From Sva-07 sp963715285 (GTDB taxonomy: Bacteria; Actinomycetota; Acidimicrobiia; Acidimicrobiales; Ilumatobacteraceae): a DNA stretch of 64,000 nt. The translations under genes and the position numbers were made by a program. Below are positions 36,597 through 45,807 of this stretch, piece after piece (positions within the stretch are counted from its first letter, which is position 1; every line of letters begins with the position of its first letter). Location of the stretch: contig CAVQRU010000015.1 of assembly GCA_963715285.1 (NCBI GenBank), positions 24,730 through 88,729 on the forward strand. The letters are read 5' to 3'. The notes under the pieces are model-generated. The model saw only the letters and a list, made by a program, of their open reading frames with translations. It did no database searches and had not been told where the DNA came from.

Positions 36597-37255
36597 ACGG
36601 GCCGCACCGTGCTCACTTGCGAACCGTCCCGAACGCCGACTCGGGCACGCATACCGCCACCAGCACTTGAGATCGAGACCCGACCGGTATCCGGCAAGAT
36701 GCTCGCCGCCGACCCACGCACAACGTCCGCTCCGTAATCCGGTCGACGTGGATGACGCTGAGGGGGACCCGATGGATGAACCCGTCTACGACCGAATGGG
36801 CTTCGAGACCGTCACGCAGTACCACAGCTTCGCTCCCGCCGGCTGACGACGACCGCCTGGAGCGACACCTGCCCCTGTTGTCGCCGATCGCCGGGTCTCT
36901 GCGCATACCGACACCCGACGGCCACCCCGTCGAACCTTCCTGGATCCGGCAGTGGAGCTGGCATTCGGGGGCCATCCCCGTCGGTCGCACAATCCCGAGC
37001 GCGTGACCGAGCACATTCGTGCCGATCGCGAGCGGGTTGGAAGAGGAACCGTGGCCGTGATTGTTGGATGGAGTCCGCGGCGTCGAGGGCGTGCGACTTT
37101 GCCGGTCGCCGAGCGGTGGCTGTCGGTCGAGGTCGGCAATTGCCGGGCGCGTTTGCGTCACATCCTGGATCCGAGACGCCTTTCACGGTCGGCTGGCATC
37201 GACGCACTATTGGCATGGGTTGTGACGTTTTGCCGAGAATTCCCGCGCAATCTGA
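36597..37255. other. Gene-poor stretch containing one GNAT remnant
   Basis: Apart from the GNAT tail listed separately, the roughly 600 bases hold only short open frames without recognisable domains. Confidence 0.4.
36766..36846 (+). pseudogene. C-terminal remnant of a GNAT acetyltransferase
   Basis: 27 codons ending in a stop read DPMDEPVYDRMGFETVTQYH and a short tail. They match the end of the intact GNAT at 33.7-34.5 kb (PMGEPVYHRMGFETVTQYHRF) almost residue for residue. No acetyl-CoA loop or other GNAT part lies in front of it, so only the tail survives. It is on the opposite strand from its relative. Confidence 0.8.
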
Positions 37256-37540
37256 TCGGGTGCCAGCGCGGAGGCCGGCATCGGGTACATCCCCGCCAAC
37301 ACCCGGTTCGGCCTCGACGCCATCCCCAACCCCACTGAACGGCGAATCGCCGAGCTCACCCGCGCTGCGCTCGTCAGCGACGGGTTTCGGTTCGACGCAT
37401 CCGACATGATGCCCCGCGAGGTCGGCGGGGGAACGTTCTGGGCGGGAATGATCGACTGGTTCGTCGACGGTCCGGAAGCCCTCGACGACATCATGGCCGA
37501 CATCGAGGCGACCTGGCCGGACGACGAACCAGCGGGCTGA
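37256..37540 (+). pseudogene. C-terminal remnant of an ABC sugar-transporter substrate-binding protein
   Basis: About 95 codons without a start read IGYIPANTRFGLDAIPNP, then MPREVGGGTFWAGMIDWFVDG and end with a short IEATWPDD tail before a stop. This is the typical end of family 1 extracellular solute-binding proteins, which are about 420 residues when complete. A stop closes the frame just upstream and no transporter permease or ATPase genes are near, so this is a gene fragment. Confidence 0.75.
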
Positions 37541-38112
37541 CCACCGCCTCCTCGTCTCATGACCCGTGACCCGCCCTTCGCCGCGTCTGCTTGATCGGCG
37601 TCCCGCGTCCACGATGCGCTCGGCCTGATCGTTGCTCCACTGTGCTGGATGGTTCTCGCAGAGCCGCCCAAGCCCGAGTCCAAGTCCGGTGCGGGGCCTC
37701 AATCAGCCAGTTCATGAGCGACTGCGAGCGAGTCGAGGGCTCCATCTCGAACGGGCACATCATGGCGCACACCGCGATCCTTGGGGCGCCGAACAGTGCG
37801 GGTAGCCCCGATGATCTCGGTGGTCCGGTACGGCCGAGACCACCAGACGCCATCCTGGGGCGGCGATCAGAATGTGCGACGCCGACGTGCCGATGGCAAC
37901 CCCTATCCGGCAATCTGATCACTGGAAACGTCGCTCGAACTCGCACATATCGGCACCCAGAATCACGGACGCGGTGCGCAGGCGACCACTCGGCTTCGGC
38001 CCAAACCGAGCACCCGGTAACACCGAGCCGGTGACGTGCCTCGGACACCCTCTGTGATCGCGACTTGATCCGAACGCGCAAGACCGCGAGAGTGAAAGCG
38101 GAGGACGGTGTG
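37541..38112. other. 570-base stretch with a partial attC-like element, no recognised gene
   Basis: Open frames on both strands were read without finding a domain. The right part contains the truncated repeat copy described separately, directly before the cupin gene. Confidence 0.4.
37998..38057 (+). repeat. attC-like repeat, left half only (copy A)
   Basis: Starts GGCCCAAACCGAGCAC, continues through an ACCGAGCCGGT palindrome and GTGCCTCGGACACCCTCTGTG to GATCGCG, then diverges: the GTTACGAGCC of other copies is replaced by ACTTGATCC. The inner GAC/GTC pair of other copies is CAC/GTG here, a compensatory change. It lies 56 bases before the cupin start. Confidence 0.7.
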
Positions 38113-38490
38113 ATGAGTGATCCGGTAAGAAAGCTACGGAACGATGAACTACGAGAAGCCGAGGGCTCGCCCGGTCTGAGGCGGCGTGTGGCGTTCGACG
38201 GGGACGGTCACTGGTTCGGGCATGTGGAAGCTGCACCAGAGACCATGTCGGGGTGGCACCACCACGGTGACAACGTCACGATCGGCTACGTCCTGGAGGG
38301 GCACATCACCCTCGAGTTCGGCGCCGAAGGAAAGGAACGCGTGAGCGTGGGACCAGGGGAGTATTTCCAGGTCCCGAAGAACGTTGTGCACCGCGAAGGC
38401 AACATGGCCACACGTCCGGGGGAAGTCGTCTTGGTGCGCGTCGGCGACGGACCAGTCGTGTTTCCGGTCGACGGGCCCGACCCGGCATAA
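38113..38490 (+). CDS. Cupin-domain protein
   Basis: A 125-residue single-domain cupin. The metal-binding first motif is GWHHHGDNVTIGYVLEG and the second motif region is GPGEYFQVPKNVVHRE. Single cupins of this size can be dioxygenases, isomerases or sensors. The ATG follows GCGGAGGAC, a good ribosome-binding site; an upstream start is possible but unsupported. It is the first gene to the right of repeat copy A. Confidence 0.87.
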   Translation: MSDPVRKLRNDELREAEGSPGLRRRVAFDGDGHWFGHVEAAPETMSGWHHHGDNVTIGYVLEGHITLEFGAEGKERVSVGPGEYFQVPKNVVHREGNMATRPGEVVLVRVGDGPVVFPVDGPDPA

Positions 38491-38652
38491 CGGTCCAAGT
38501 CGCGCGCCATTCGAACCGCGATGCCTGCGCGTGTCCGGCATCGCCAACGCCTGCCGCGTTCGACACCGATCGGATCAGTTCGTCAGATGCCTCAGTAGGC
38601 GGTCGTCAACCGGACACGTTCGGAAGGTGATCGTGCGTCGGCATTTCGATGG

Positions 38653-40011
38653 CTACGGGTGGATCGCGGTCAGCAGCTCCCACTCGCCGGACACTCCCTT
38701 GAGGTCAAAGCCACCGCGCGATTCGAACTGACGCTTGGATCCGGCGACCATGTCGGCGACGGCGCGGGTCGTGACCACTTCGCCTCCGGAGGCCTCACCG
38801 AGCGCTCTTGCAGCGATGGTGACGCCGAGACCAAGGATGTCGTCGCCGACTTCTGCCACCTCGGCGACGTGGACCCCGGCCCGAACGCCAATACCCAGAG
38901 CGTCAGCATCGATGGCGATCGCAGCGGCGGCGTCCAGCGCGTCGGAGGCAAGCGGGAACACAGCGAGCAATCCGTCACCCATGCGTTTCACGACCCGGCC
39001 GCCACGCAGCGTCACTTGGCGCCCGGCGAGATCGTCGTGTCTGGCGAGGACTTCGAGCCAGGCGCGGTCGCCACGGGCGGTGTTCTGCGCCGTCGAACCG
39101 ACGATGTCCGTGAACAGAATGGCTGCCATGGTGCGCGCGTGACTGCCAGATGTCATCGAACCGGTGAGATGTCGCTCGATCTCGTCGACGACGATGTCGT
39201 CCGGGACCGCCCAGAGGAGGTGGTCCGCGGCCGGAATCCGACAGAGTTCGGCGCCGGGAATGTGGTCGGCCACCCACTCCCCGAACTCCGGGTGAATGAA
39301 TTGGTTGTCGACCGTGACGATCACGAGGGTCGGGATGGCGAGGATCGGCAGAGTGTCCCGAACGTCGGCGCTGAGGGCCAGATCCCAGATCGCTGCAGCT
39401 GCGACCGGGCCGGCACCACGGCGGGCGGCGCGGGTCCACCAACGCCGCACGTCGGTGTCTTCGGCGAGACTCGGCGCCAGTACGTCGATGTCGCTCTCGT
39501 CCTGGTTCGCGAAACCCGGGTCGACGGCGGCGCGCCGCTCCTCGACCACGTCCCAGCGCAGCCGATCCTTCGGGAGGAGTTCTGTCGCCCATTCCTGCGA
39601 GCCGCAGGCGTTGGTGTTGGCGAGAATCAGCGATGTGACACGGTCGGGGTATCGCGCGGCGAGTTCGACTGCCGCGTACCCGCCGTAGCTCGAAGCGAAC
39701 ACGACGGCGCGCTCGATCTGGGCGGTGTCGAGCACTGCGATGGCATCCGACACCCAGTCGTCGACGGTCGGTGCGGTGCGGAACTGATCCGAGTACCCGA
39801 TGCCGCGGAGATCGAACTTCGTCAGACGCGCGAACCGCTGGATTCGTTCCTCGAAGCGACGCCAACGGGGCTGGTCCTCTGCCGCGTCGAGCGGGAACAG
39901 CGCGCCAAAGCCGCCGATCTCGAGGATGTCGATCGGGCCGTCGCCTTGTGTCCGGTACGCAATGTGGACGCCGTCGGGGGCGCGGGCGTACTCGAGATCC
40001 CCGTCGCTCAC
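38653..40011 (-). CDS. Alpha/beta hydrolase fused to a class III cyclase domain
   Basis: 452 residues in two parts. Residues 1-280 are an alpha/beta hydrolase with VFASSYGGYAAVELA at the nucleophile elbow and a late histidine in PAADHLLWAVPDD. The C-terminal 160 residues are an adenylate/guanylate cyclase domain: FTDIVGST (first metal Asp), VVKRMGDGLLAVF (substrate Lys and second Asp) and GLGVTIAARAL, where the usual transition-state Asn is Thr but the Arg is kept. The architecture suggests a hydrolase-like ligand sensor that controls cNMP synthesis. A second gene of the same layout is at 46.5-47.8 kb. Confidence 0.9.
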   Translation of the reverse strand: MSDGDLEYARAPDGVHIAYRTQGDGPIDILEIGGFGALFPLDAAEDQPRWRRFEERIQRFARLTKFDLRGIGYSDQFRTAPTVDDWVSDAIAVLDTAQIERAVVFASSYGGYAAVELAARYPDRVTSLILANTNACGSQEWATELLPKDRLRWDVVEERRAAVDPGFANQDESDIDVLAPSLAEDTDVRRWWTRAARRGAGPVAAAAIWDLALSADVRDTLPILAIPTLVIVTVDNQFIHPEFGEWVADHIPGAELCRIPAADHLLWAVPDDIVVDEIERHLTGSMTSGSHARTMAAILFTDIVGSTAQNTARGDRAWLEVLARHDDLAGRQVTLRGGRVVKRMGDGLLAVFPLASDALDAAAAIAIDADALGIGVRAGVHVAEVAEVGDDILGLGVTIAARALGEASGGEVVTTRAVADMVAGSKRQFESRGGFDLKGVSGEWELLTAIHP

Positions 40012-40174
40012 GGCGCGACCCTAGTGGGCAGCGGTTTCTGCTGCGGTCGTCTCCGCGATCGACGTGGGTCAGGTTCGGGTTGTCAGTGTCGCCGATGAGA
40101 TGCACATGCCCAAGAGCGCTCGGTAACGCACGCACAGAATCACGACCCGCTTGGCAACCGCCGCGTTCGGTTTC

Positions 40175-40283
40175 GGCCAACCCGGGCACCCCATAGGACC
40201 GGGTCGGTGACGTCCCTCGACATGCTCTGTGATCGCGTTACGAGCCACCTCTTGGACGGGTGGACCCGCTGCATCGCGGCGGA
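40175..40283 (+). repeat. attC-like repeat, full length (copy B)
   Basis: Starts GGCCAACCCGGGCAC, then ACCGGGTCGGT, GACGTCCCTCGA, CTCTGTGATCGCGTTACGAG and CCACCTCTTGGACGGGTGG, ending at GCATCGCGGCGGA. The left box differs from RYYYAAC at one position (GGCCAAC). It lies between the convergent ends and starts of the hydrolase-cyclase gene and the kinase-like gene. Confidence 0.85.
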
Positions 40284-40441
40284 AATCCTGCGGGGATCAC
40301 GTCGTTCCGGCTCGCGATTGCGAGCGGGTGCGATCCACCGCCCACCGATCTCAAGTGCCCTTGACAAGACTGGTGCGAAGTTCGGTCGCAGCCGCGGCGG
40401 TGTTGGGCGAGGCCTGCAGCTGTTGGGAGTAGCTTCGCGTC

Positions 40442-41506
40442 ATGGGTGCGGACGGTTGGTTCACCGAGGCGACAGCGGTCGCCCACAGGCTTCTCGGTGC
40501 AGATGAGCCGCAGGAGTGGCAGGTGACGACCTTGACCGGGACCGGAGGTGGCACCTTCGGGGACTCGGTCGTTTCTCGATTCGACTCGCCTGGGCGTACA
40601 GCCATCGTCAAGATCGTGAAACGGAACGAAGTGGGCTCGGATCACCCTCTCTCGTGGCGACGGGAGTTGGACATCTACAACTCGGAGTGGTTGCGGAACC
40701 GGCTGCCGGCCGGTCTGCAACTCCCTGATTGTCTGGGCTCGGCGACGACTGATGATGCTGCGGTCATCGTCGTCGCTGATGTGCCCTTCGATGACCCACT
40801 CGTTCGGGGTGTGGCTTGGTATGGAGACTTGGCGACTCTGCTTGCTCGCCTGAGCGCATGTGCCGTTGATGACCCGACCGTGCCCTCGTGGGCGTCACGA
40901 GGCTTTCTCGAGTATGAGATCGGATTGGTCGAGTCGGCGATTCCCGACGTGGTGAAGCAACAGTCGCCGGCCGTTGACGAGGTCATCGATGTGTGGCGCC
41001 CGCTGCTGGAACGGGTCGGACCAGTGGGCGCTCAACTTGTGGACGCACTGCGTTCATTGCCCGTCGGGCTCAATCACTTGGATGCGTTCAGCCGCAACGC
41101 AGCTCGGGTCGATGATCACTTCGTGATGATCGATTGGGCCTACACCGGGCTGGCTCCCGTCGGTTGCGATGCGGCCTCGTTGATCGCGATCACCGCAATG
41201 GCGCGAGAAGTCCCCGCGGGTGACCTCGATTCGCTGCGTGAAGCGGTGACGACCGGGTACGCGTCAGGGCTCGCGGCTGGCGGAGTCCAGGTGTCGACCG
41301 AGCAACTCGACTTCGCGATCGACGTGGCGCTGACGCTGCGATTCGTTGGCTTCTTGGCACAGATCCACCGTGGCGGCGACAACATCGCCGCGATGGTCGA
41401 GGCCATCTCCGGTCGCCCCTTCAGCGAGGCACGGAGCATCTGGACCGCACTGGCCCACTACCTCACCCCTGCAGCCGAACGCGCGCTCTCAAGCGTAGGC
41501 GCCTAG
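40442..41506 (+). CDS. Aminoglycoside phosphotransferase/choline-kinase-like protein
   Basis: 354 residues with the APH-type kinase fold. Visible are the nucleotide-loop region GTGGGTFGDSVVSRF, the lysine in TAIVKIVKR, the catalytic loop LNHLDAFSRNAARV (H-x-D-x4-N) and the metal aspartate in VMIDWAYTGLAPVGCD. Many such proteins phosphorylate small molecules other than antibiotics, so drug resistance should not be assumed. It follows repeat copy B by 160 bases. Confidence 0.82.
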   Translation: MGADGWFTEATAVAHRLLGADEPQEWQVTTLTGTGGGTFGDSVVSRFDSPGRTAIVKIVKRNEVGSDHPLSWRRELDIYNSEWLRNRLPAGLQLPDCLGSATTDDAAVIVVADVPFDDPLVRGVAWYGDLATLLARLSACAVDDPTVPSWASRGFLEYEIGLVESAIPDVVKQQSPAVDEVIDVWRPLLERVGPVGAQLVDALRSLPVGLNHLDAFSRNAARVDDHFVMIDWAYTGLAPVGCDAASLIAITAMAREVPAGDLDSLREAVTTGYASGLAAGGVQVSTEQLDFAIDVALTLRFVGFLAQIHRGGDNIAAMVEAISGRPFSEARSIWTALAHYLTPAAERALSSVGA

Positions 41507-41660
41507 ACCCCGAGCGTTTGAGTGGAGTGGTCGGTGGGTGGGTGACATCGTGAGCGCTTCGGGTTCATCGCATTCGCCAACCAGATGAGTATGCGCGCAC
41601 GGTTCGGATGGCCGACCGCTGACAAACGGTGTCACATCCGACTGTCAACGCTTCGCTGAG

Positions 41661-42569
41661 TCACCGACTCAGTTGGACCCCACCCTGAAATGCCCACCTT
41701 GCGGCGTCAGGGCCGACCATCGACTCGAGCCGATCGGCGACGTCTTCCACCTCTTGCGCGGTGAGCATCGTGGGCCATTCGCGTCGGCCCCCCGACTTGA
41801 AGAACGCTGCTGGATCTCGCCACATCTGCCGACCGGAAGTGGAGGGAGCCATCTCCTGCGCCCTGGCTCGCATCGAATCGAGAGTCGCTGCCTCGACAAA
41901 CCGACCTCGACGCGCCGAGTCGAGTTCAACCCCGAGAATCTCCGCCAGGCGCGCCATCTGACCATCAAGGTCATGCCACAGGTCGTCGTAGTGGAAGAGG
42001 TGCACGTTCGGTTCGTTGCGGAGCGACCACGCAGCGTTCAGCGAGTTCGCAAAGCCGAACAATCCCTGCGGCACGGCACCTCTGGGAGCATCGTCGTGGC
42101 TGATCCAGTATCGGAGGAACTCTTCAGGATCCTCGGGCGGCGGTGTCGTCGGCGCCGGAATTGGCTCACCGGTGACGGCTTCGAACATGCTGCGGAACTG
42201 TTCGCCGTCGATGTTGATGCTGTGGTCGCGCATCGACAGCGCCGCGTCGAGCGGGTGGCGGAACACCACGACGTAGGTCCACGAATCATGGCGGGGGATG
42301 CCGTCGAGCGGCGTGTGTGTCTTGATGAAGCGGCGGTGCGACTGTCCCGCCAGTTTCTGGAACACTTCGTCTTCCGAAGTCACCTGGACATCGAGCCAGG
42401 GCGACACCGTCGACGCTCCGAAGTCCACACGGTCCAACAGGATCATCCCGACCAGCTGTTGCATCCAGGTCGTACCACACTTCGGTGGCGTCGAGATGAT
42501 CACATCGTCGGGGCGCGACTCGAAGCGAGACCAACGACTGCTATCTACGATTCCCCGATAGACGCGCAT
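41661..42569 (-). CDS. Sulfotransferase
   Basis: A 302-residue PAPS-dependent sulfotransferase of the cytosolic type. The 5'-phosphosulfate loop is STPPKCGTTWMQQLVG, the 3'-phosphate site is VVFRHPLDAALSMRDHS and the C-terminal GxxGxxK-like region is weakly kept around REWPTMLTA. A catalytic histidine may be in IKTHTPLDG. The ATG at MRVYRGIVDS was chosen; the frame extends upstream without similarity. Acceptor unknown. Confidence 0.88.
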   Translation of the reverse strand: MRVYRGIVDSSRWSRFESRPDDVIISTPPKCGTTWMQQLVGMILLDRVDFGASTVSPWLDVQVTSEDEVFQKLAGQSHRRFIKTHTPLDGIPRHDSWTYVVVFRHPLDAALSMRDHSINIDGEQFRSMFEAVTGEPIPAPTTPPPEDPEEFLRYWISHDDAPRGAVPQGLFGFANSLNAAWSLRNEPNVHLFHYDDLWHDLDGQMARLAEILGVELDSARRGRFVEAATLDSMRARAQEMAPSTSGRQMWRDPAAFFKSGGRREWPTMLTAQEVEDVADRLESMVGPDAARWAFQGGVQLSR

Positions 42570-42894
42570 GGCGCGTGACCGTAGCAGTGAGGCCGCTTGG
42601 ACCTGACGAGAAGTGTGCCCAAGCGTCATTCGAGGGCGCGAGTTTCGCTCGGGATCCGGCGATCTGATCGAGGTCGACGTGGCCGATCCGCTGCATAACG
42701 GGCGCTCCACAATCCCTCCGAGCAAGACGAGCACGCGCCACAGTGGCCCAAGCCAAGCACCCGACAACCGCGCTAGCGATCATCAACCGAGCACGGTCGG
42801 TGATCGCATCATGAGCTAGCAGCGCGCCTCGCCGGCACTACTCGCCGAGGGTTGAGCTCGGGTCGGCGTCAGCAACGGTTCACTGCATCGCCCT
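42570..42894. other. 325-base gap holding a short attC-like element
   Basis: No gene was recognised. The middle contains the short repeat form listed separately. Confidence 0.4.
42745..42807 (+). repeat. attC-like repeat, short form (copy G)
   Basis: Begins GGCCCAAGCCAAGCACCCGA like the long copies and ends in a 24-base segment (42784-42807, CAACCGAGCAC, GGTCG, GTGATCGC) that is identical to bases 55861-55884. CGAGCAC can pair with GTGATCG around a five-base loop, leaving only one mismatch. Confidence 0.7.
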
Positions 42895-43554
42895 TCACGC
42901 AGGAATGGTGCGGTCCATCGTCATAGGTCCGCCATGTTCCGAGATCGATGCGAAAACGGGAACGCCATCAAGTCGGTATTCGCCATAGGAACGCTCGGCT
43001 CGCTTCTCGAATCCAAGTCGTCCAAAGATGTGCTGGGACACCAGGTTGGTCGCCTCAGTGACCGCTGATGCGTATCCCTTGATGGCGCCATTGGCAAGGC
43101 ACGCCGCAACGAGGTGCTGGCCGATCCTGCGTCGAGTGAATTGCTCGGCGACACCCAACAAGAACAGGTGGAGAGTTTGACCCTGCTCGATTGTTCTTTC
43201 ATCCCGGTACTCGGCATCGATCTGACCCAGCAGATCGAAGATCGGATCGAACTTGTCCGACACTGCGTCGAGTCCTTGCGGGGGTGGCACTGCGGCGTCG
43301 TCTGTCAGCAGAACACCCGCCAGCTGACCTGTCGCGACATCTCGGGCGACGACGGTCAAGCCGTCCACACCCGCTGCTGGTGACCAGAGTTCGACGAACG
43401 CCTCGAATTCGTTTGGGGTGAGGCCAACGGCGACTGCAGGCGGATCGTGTTGCGTGAAGCTCTCCGCGAGCAGGCGAGCCAACTCGGGTGTGTCTCGAGG
43501 TCGACAAATGGAGTACTCGATGCCTGAGATCACCTGTGGCGGCGTGCTGATCAT
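42895..43554 (-). CDS. GNAT acetyltransferase
   Basis: 219 residues. The acetyl-CoA region is FLLGVAEQFTRRRIGQHLV, with the loop in RRRIGQHL, followed by ATNLVSQHIFGRLGFEK. The N-terminal part is longer than in minimal GNATs. It is the only gene between the short repeat G and the full repeat C. Substrate unknown. Confidence 0.82.
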   Translation of the reverse strand: MISTPPQVISGIEYSICRPRDTPELARLLAESFTQHDPPAVAVGLTPNEFEAFVELWSPAAGVDGLTVVARDVATGQLAGVLLTDDAAVPPPQGLDAVSDKFDPIFDLLGQIDAEYRDERTIEQGQTLHLFLLGVAEQFTRRRIGQHLVAACLANGAIKGYASAVTEATNLVSQHIFGRLGFEKRAERSYGEYRLDGVPVFASISEHGGPMTMDRTIPA

Positions 43555-43704
43555 CCGAGGGCTCCGGATTGTCGTGAGACGCTCCAGTGCGGACGATACA
43601 GCACGTCAACAAGGTGGCTGGACAGCTCTACGTCCACCCCCACGCCCGCCCATATCCGGCGCACACAAGCACGGCGATCGATGCACGACAACCGCCCCGT
43701 AACG

Positions 43705-43814
43705 GCCCAACCCGGGCGCCCGACAAGACCGGGCCGGTGACGTCCCTCGGACACCCTCTGTGATCGCGTTGCGAGCCACCTCTTGGACGGGTGGACCCAC
43801 TGCATCGCGCCGGG
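43705..43814 (+). repeat. attC-like repeat, full length (copy C)
   Basis: Left box GCCCAAC fits RYYYAAC exactly. The body has CCGGGCGCCCGACAAGACC, the palindrome ACCGG-G-CCGGT, GACGTCCCTCGG and CTCTGTGATCGCGTTGCGAG. The right part is CCACCTCTTGGACGGGTGG and ends GCATCGCGCCGGG. On the minus strand CCGA-GGGAC pairs with GTCTTGTCGG with one bulged base. Confidence 0.87.
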
Positions 43815-43837
43815 AGCCGGTCACCCCGCACAAGGTT

Positions 43838-43876
43838 CGTGCCCGTGGTGATCGCACGGTTGACGGTGCGGGCACG
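43838..43876. promoter_or_regulatory. Hairpin in the leader of the cyclic-nucleotide-binding gene
   Basis: CGTGCCCG pairs perfectly with CGGGCACG (8 bp) and a CAC/GTG pair can extend inside the loop. It lies 92 bases before the ATG of the next gene and has no T-run, so a leader structure or protein-binding palindrome is more likely than a terminator. Confidence 0.5.
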
Positions 43877-43967
43877 GTCATCCCAGTGCCGGAAGCCCGC
43901 CGCCGATCGGGTACGGGCGGCGCCCATGTGGGCGTGTACTGTCGAGGCGGCAGAGGGGGTATGTGCG

Positions 43968-44453
43968 ATGGCAGAGGTCTCGCGAAGCGAAACAGTTCAG
44001 GCGCTCGATGGAGTGCCGTTGTTCAGCGGTCTGACCAAGCGGCAGCTTGGTGCCGTGGCCAAGTTGGTGGACCACATGAGCTTCGAGCCTGGCGCCGTAC
44101 TCGTCCAGGAGTTGGATGTCGGTCGACGGCTGATCATCATCCGAGAGGGCACGGCCGGAGTCATTCGGCGAGGGGCCGTCGCCGGAGAGGGCTCGGCCAA
44201 GGGGATCGAGCAAGGGACCGGCCGTCGAGTCGCCACTGTCGGCCCGGGTGATGTCGTAGGAGAACTGTCACTCATCGACGGGAAGCCGACGTCAGCGTCC
44301 GTCGTCGCCGATACCCAACTCGAGGCCCTCGTGCTCTATCGGACGAGGTTCAACAAATTGTTGGGCTCGATGCCTGAGCTCTACCCCCGCCTTCTCGTCG
44401 GAATCGCCGCACGGTTCCGAGCGATCAATCCCGGCAGCGACGTCGTCGGATAG
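43968..44453 (+). CDS. Cyclic nucleotide-binding domain protein
   Basis: 161 residues forming one cNMP-binding (Crp N-terminal-like) domain: VPLFSGLTKRQLGAVAKLV, then the beta roll with VLVQELDVGRRLIIIREGTA and the phosphate-binding cassette VGELSLIDGKPTSASVVA. No helix-turn-helix follows, so it is not a Crp-type regulator and probably works by protein contact. CAGAGGGGG precedes the ATG. The nearby cyclase genes could supply its ligand. Confidence 0.87.
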   Translation: MAEVSRSETVQALDGVPLFSGLTKRQLGAVAKLVDHMSFEPGAVLVQELDVGRRLIIIREGTAGVIRRGAVAGEGSAKGIEQGTGRRVATVGPGDVVGELSLIDGKPTSASVVADTQLEALVLYRTRFNKLLGSMPELYPRLLVGIAARFRAINPGSDVVG

Positions 44454-44656
44454 CGATCCGGCAGCTTCCAGCCGCACCGCCTTGTACGCGATGGGCGCGC
44501 GCCAGCAGTCACGGTTCGCCGGCGGGAGCATGAGGCAAACACCCGAGAATCACCGCTCGGAGGTTCGATGTGAATCGGCATTGCCCCGGCGAGGCATCGC
44601 GGATCCCGTCGTCGACGCGCTTGTCTGGTGTGGTCGCGAGGTGCACGCTGGGTTCC

Positions 44657-45139
44657 ATGCAGCTGGAAGCCATCCCCATCACGATCCCCGACAACGCGAA
44701 CGTCATCGTCGGCCAATCTCACTTCATCAAGACGATCGTCGACTTGCATGAGACACTCGCCGGATCCTCCCCGAACTTGCGCTTCGGCGCGGCGTTCTGC
44801 GAGGCCTCCGGCCCACGCCTGGTCCGACGATCGGGGAACGACGACGAATTGGTGGCGGCGGCCGTCGACGCGTCGCTCGCGGTCGCCTGCGGGCACAGCT
44901 TCGTTGTCTTCCTCCGAGATGGCTTTCCCGTCAACGTGCTGAACGCGCTCAAACAGGTACCCGAGGTCTGCCGCATCCTCTGCGCCACCGCCAACCCGCT
45001 CGAGGTGTTGGTCGCGATCACCGAGCGCGGTCGGGGCATCATCGGCGTCGTCGACGGCGCGCCGCCAATCGGCGTGGAGACCGAAGACGACGTCACCGAC
45101 CGACTCGAGCTGCTGTCCACGATCGGTTATCGAGTCTGA
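44657..45139 (+). CDS. Adenosine-specific kinase-like protein (DUF355)
   Basis: 160 residues matching the adenosine-specific kinase family (PF04008), best known from archaea and scattered bacteria. Characteristic stretches are NVIVGQSHFIKTIVDLHE, LRFGAAFCEASGPRLVR and VLNALKQVPEVCRILCATAN, ending IIGVVDGAPPIGVE. Known relatives phosphorylate adenosine, but evidence for the family is limited. The ATG at MQLEAIPITI gives family length. It follows the cNMP-binding gene by 200 bases on the same strand. Confidence 0.85.
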   Translation: MQLEAIPITIPDNANVIVGQSHFIKTIVDLHETLAGSSPNLRFGAAFCEASGPRLVRRSGNDDELVAAAVDASLAVACGHSFVVFLRDGFPVNVLNALKQVPEVCRILCATANPLEVLVAITERGRGIIGVVDGAPPIGVETEDDVTDRLELLSTIGYRV

Positions 45140-45239
45140 ACTCGCTGCCGAGGCGCCTCACTCTCCCGGCGTGAGGTGGCAGATCAGCGCGAGCGTCTCA
45201 GCTGGCGGTCCTCGGCCGGACACGCAGGGCGGGCGGTCG

Positions 45240-45686
45240 TCAGATTGGAGGCTTCTGGATCGGCTTCTTGATGTAGAAGCCGTCGTCGGTGAATTCCTGG
45301 ATGTCTCGATGATTCCAGACGAGCTGCCAATCACCGTCCCGCTGATGTCGGACGATGCTGTAACGAACCCGCACACGCTCGGGGTCCTCGCCGTGGTGCT
45401 TGAAGTCCTCTGTGTAGAAACCCCACACCGTGGCGATGTCGCCATCCACGATGCAGTTCACATCGATGTCTTCGATCGTGTAACGCTCCAGGGTCCCGAA
45501 CCACGCTTCCAAGCCCAGTCGCTGCGCATCGAGGGAGTCGACGGCGCGCATGTCTCGGGTGCGGAATCCGAAACCGAGTCCTGCCCCCGCTCCGCTGCTT
45601 CGGGCGATGATCTGATCGATGTTCCCGGCGCTCCACGCCTCGAACCCGGACCTGGTTTCAGCGATGATCTGTTCCTGGTCAGTCAT
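45240..45686 (-). CDS. NTF2-like (SnoaL) protein
   Basis: A 148-residue protein with the helix-sheet pattern of NTF2-like folds: IIAETRSGFEAWSAGNIDQI, IEDIDVNCIVDGDIATVWGF and RYSIVRHQRDGDWQLVWNHR. The ATG at MTDQEQIIAE is used. Cytoplasmic; no signal sequence. Function unknown. Confidence 0.78.
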   Translation of the reverse strand: MTDQEQIIAETRSGFEAWSAGNIDQIIARSSGAGAGLGFGFRTRDMRAVDSLDAQRLGLEAWFGTLERYTIEDIDVNCIVDGDIATVWGFYTEDFKHHGEDPERVRVRYSIVRHQRDGDWQLVWNHRDIQEFTDDGFYIKKPIQKPPI

Positions 45687-45807
45687 GACCGCACAGTACT
45701 GATCTCCTGCTCCACGGAGCCTTGGCGGAGCCAGGTGCAATCAGCCGACCTCGGGGAGGCAGCCCGATTCAGCTGTGGTGTGGTCCGATCCGTTTCGCTT
45801 TCGAACG

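Larger units (their letters stand above)
43555..43967. other. 413-base gap with a full repeat and a hairpin, no gene
   Basis: Holds repeat copy C and the hairpin at 43838-43876, then the leader of the cyclic-nucleotide-binding gene. Confidence 0.5.

Noticed and set aside
40442..41506. Aminoglycoside resistance gene
   Set aside because: The kinase fold is clear but most proteins of this breadth act on other substrates and no resistance genes are near.
43838..43876. Intrinsic terminator
   Set aside because: The stem is strong but no T-run follows and it lies in front of, not behind, a gene.
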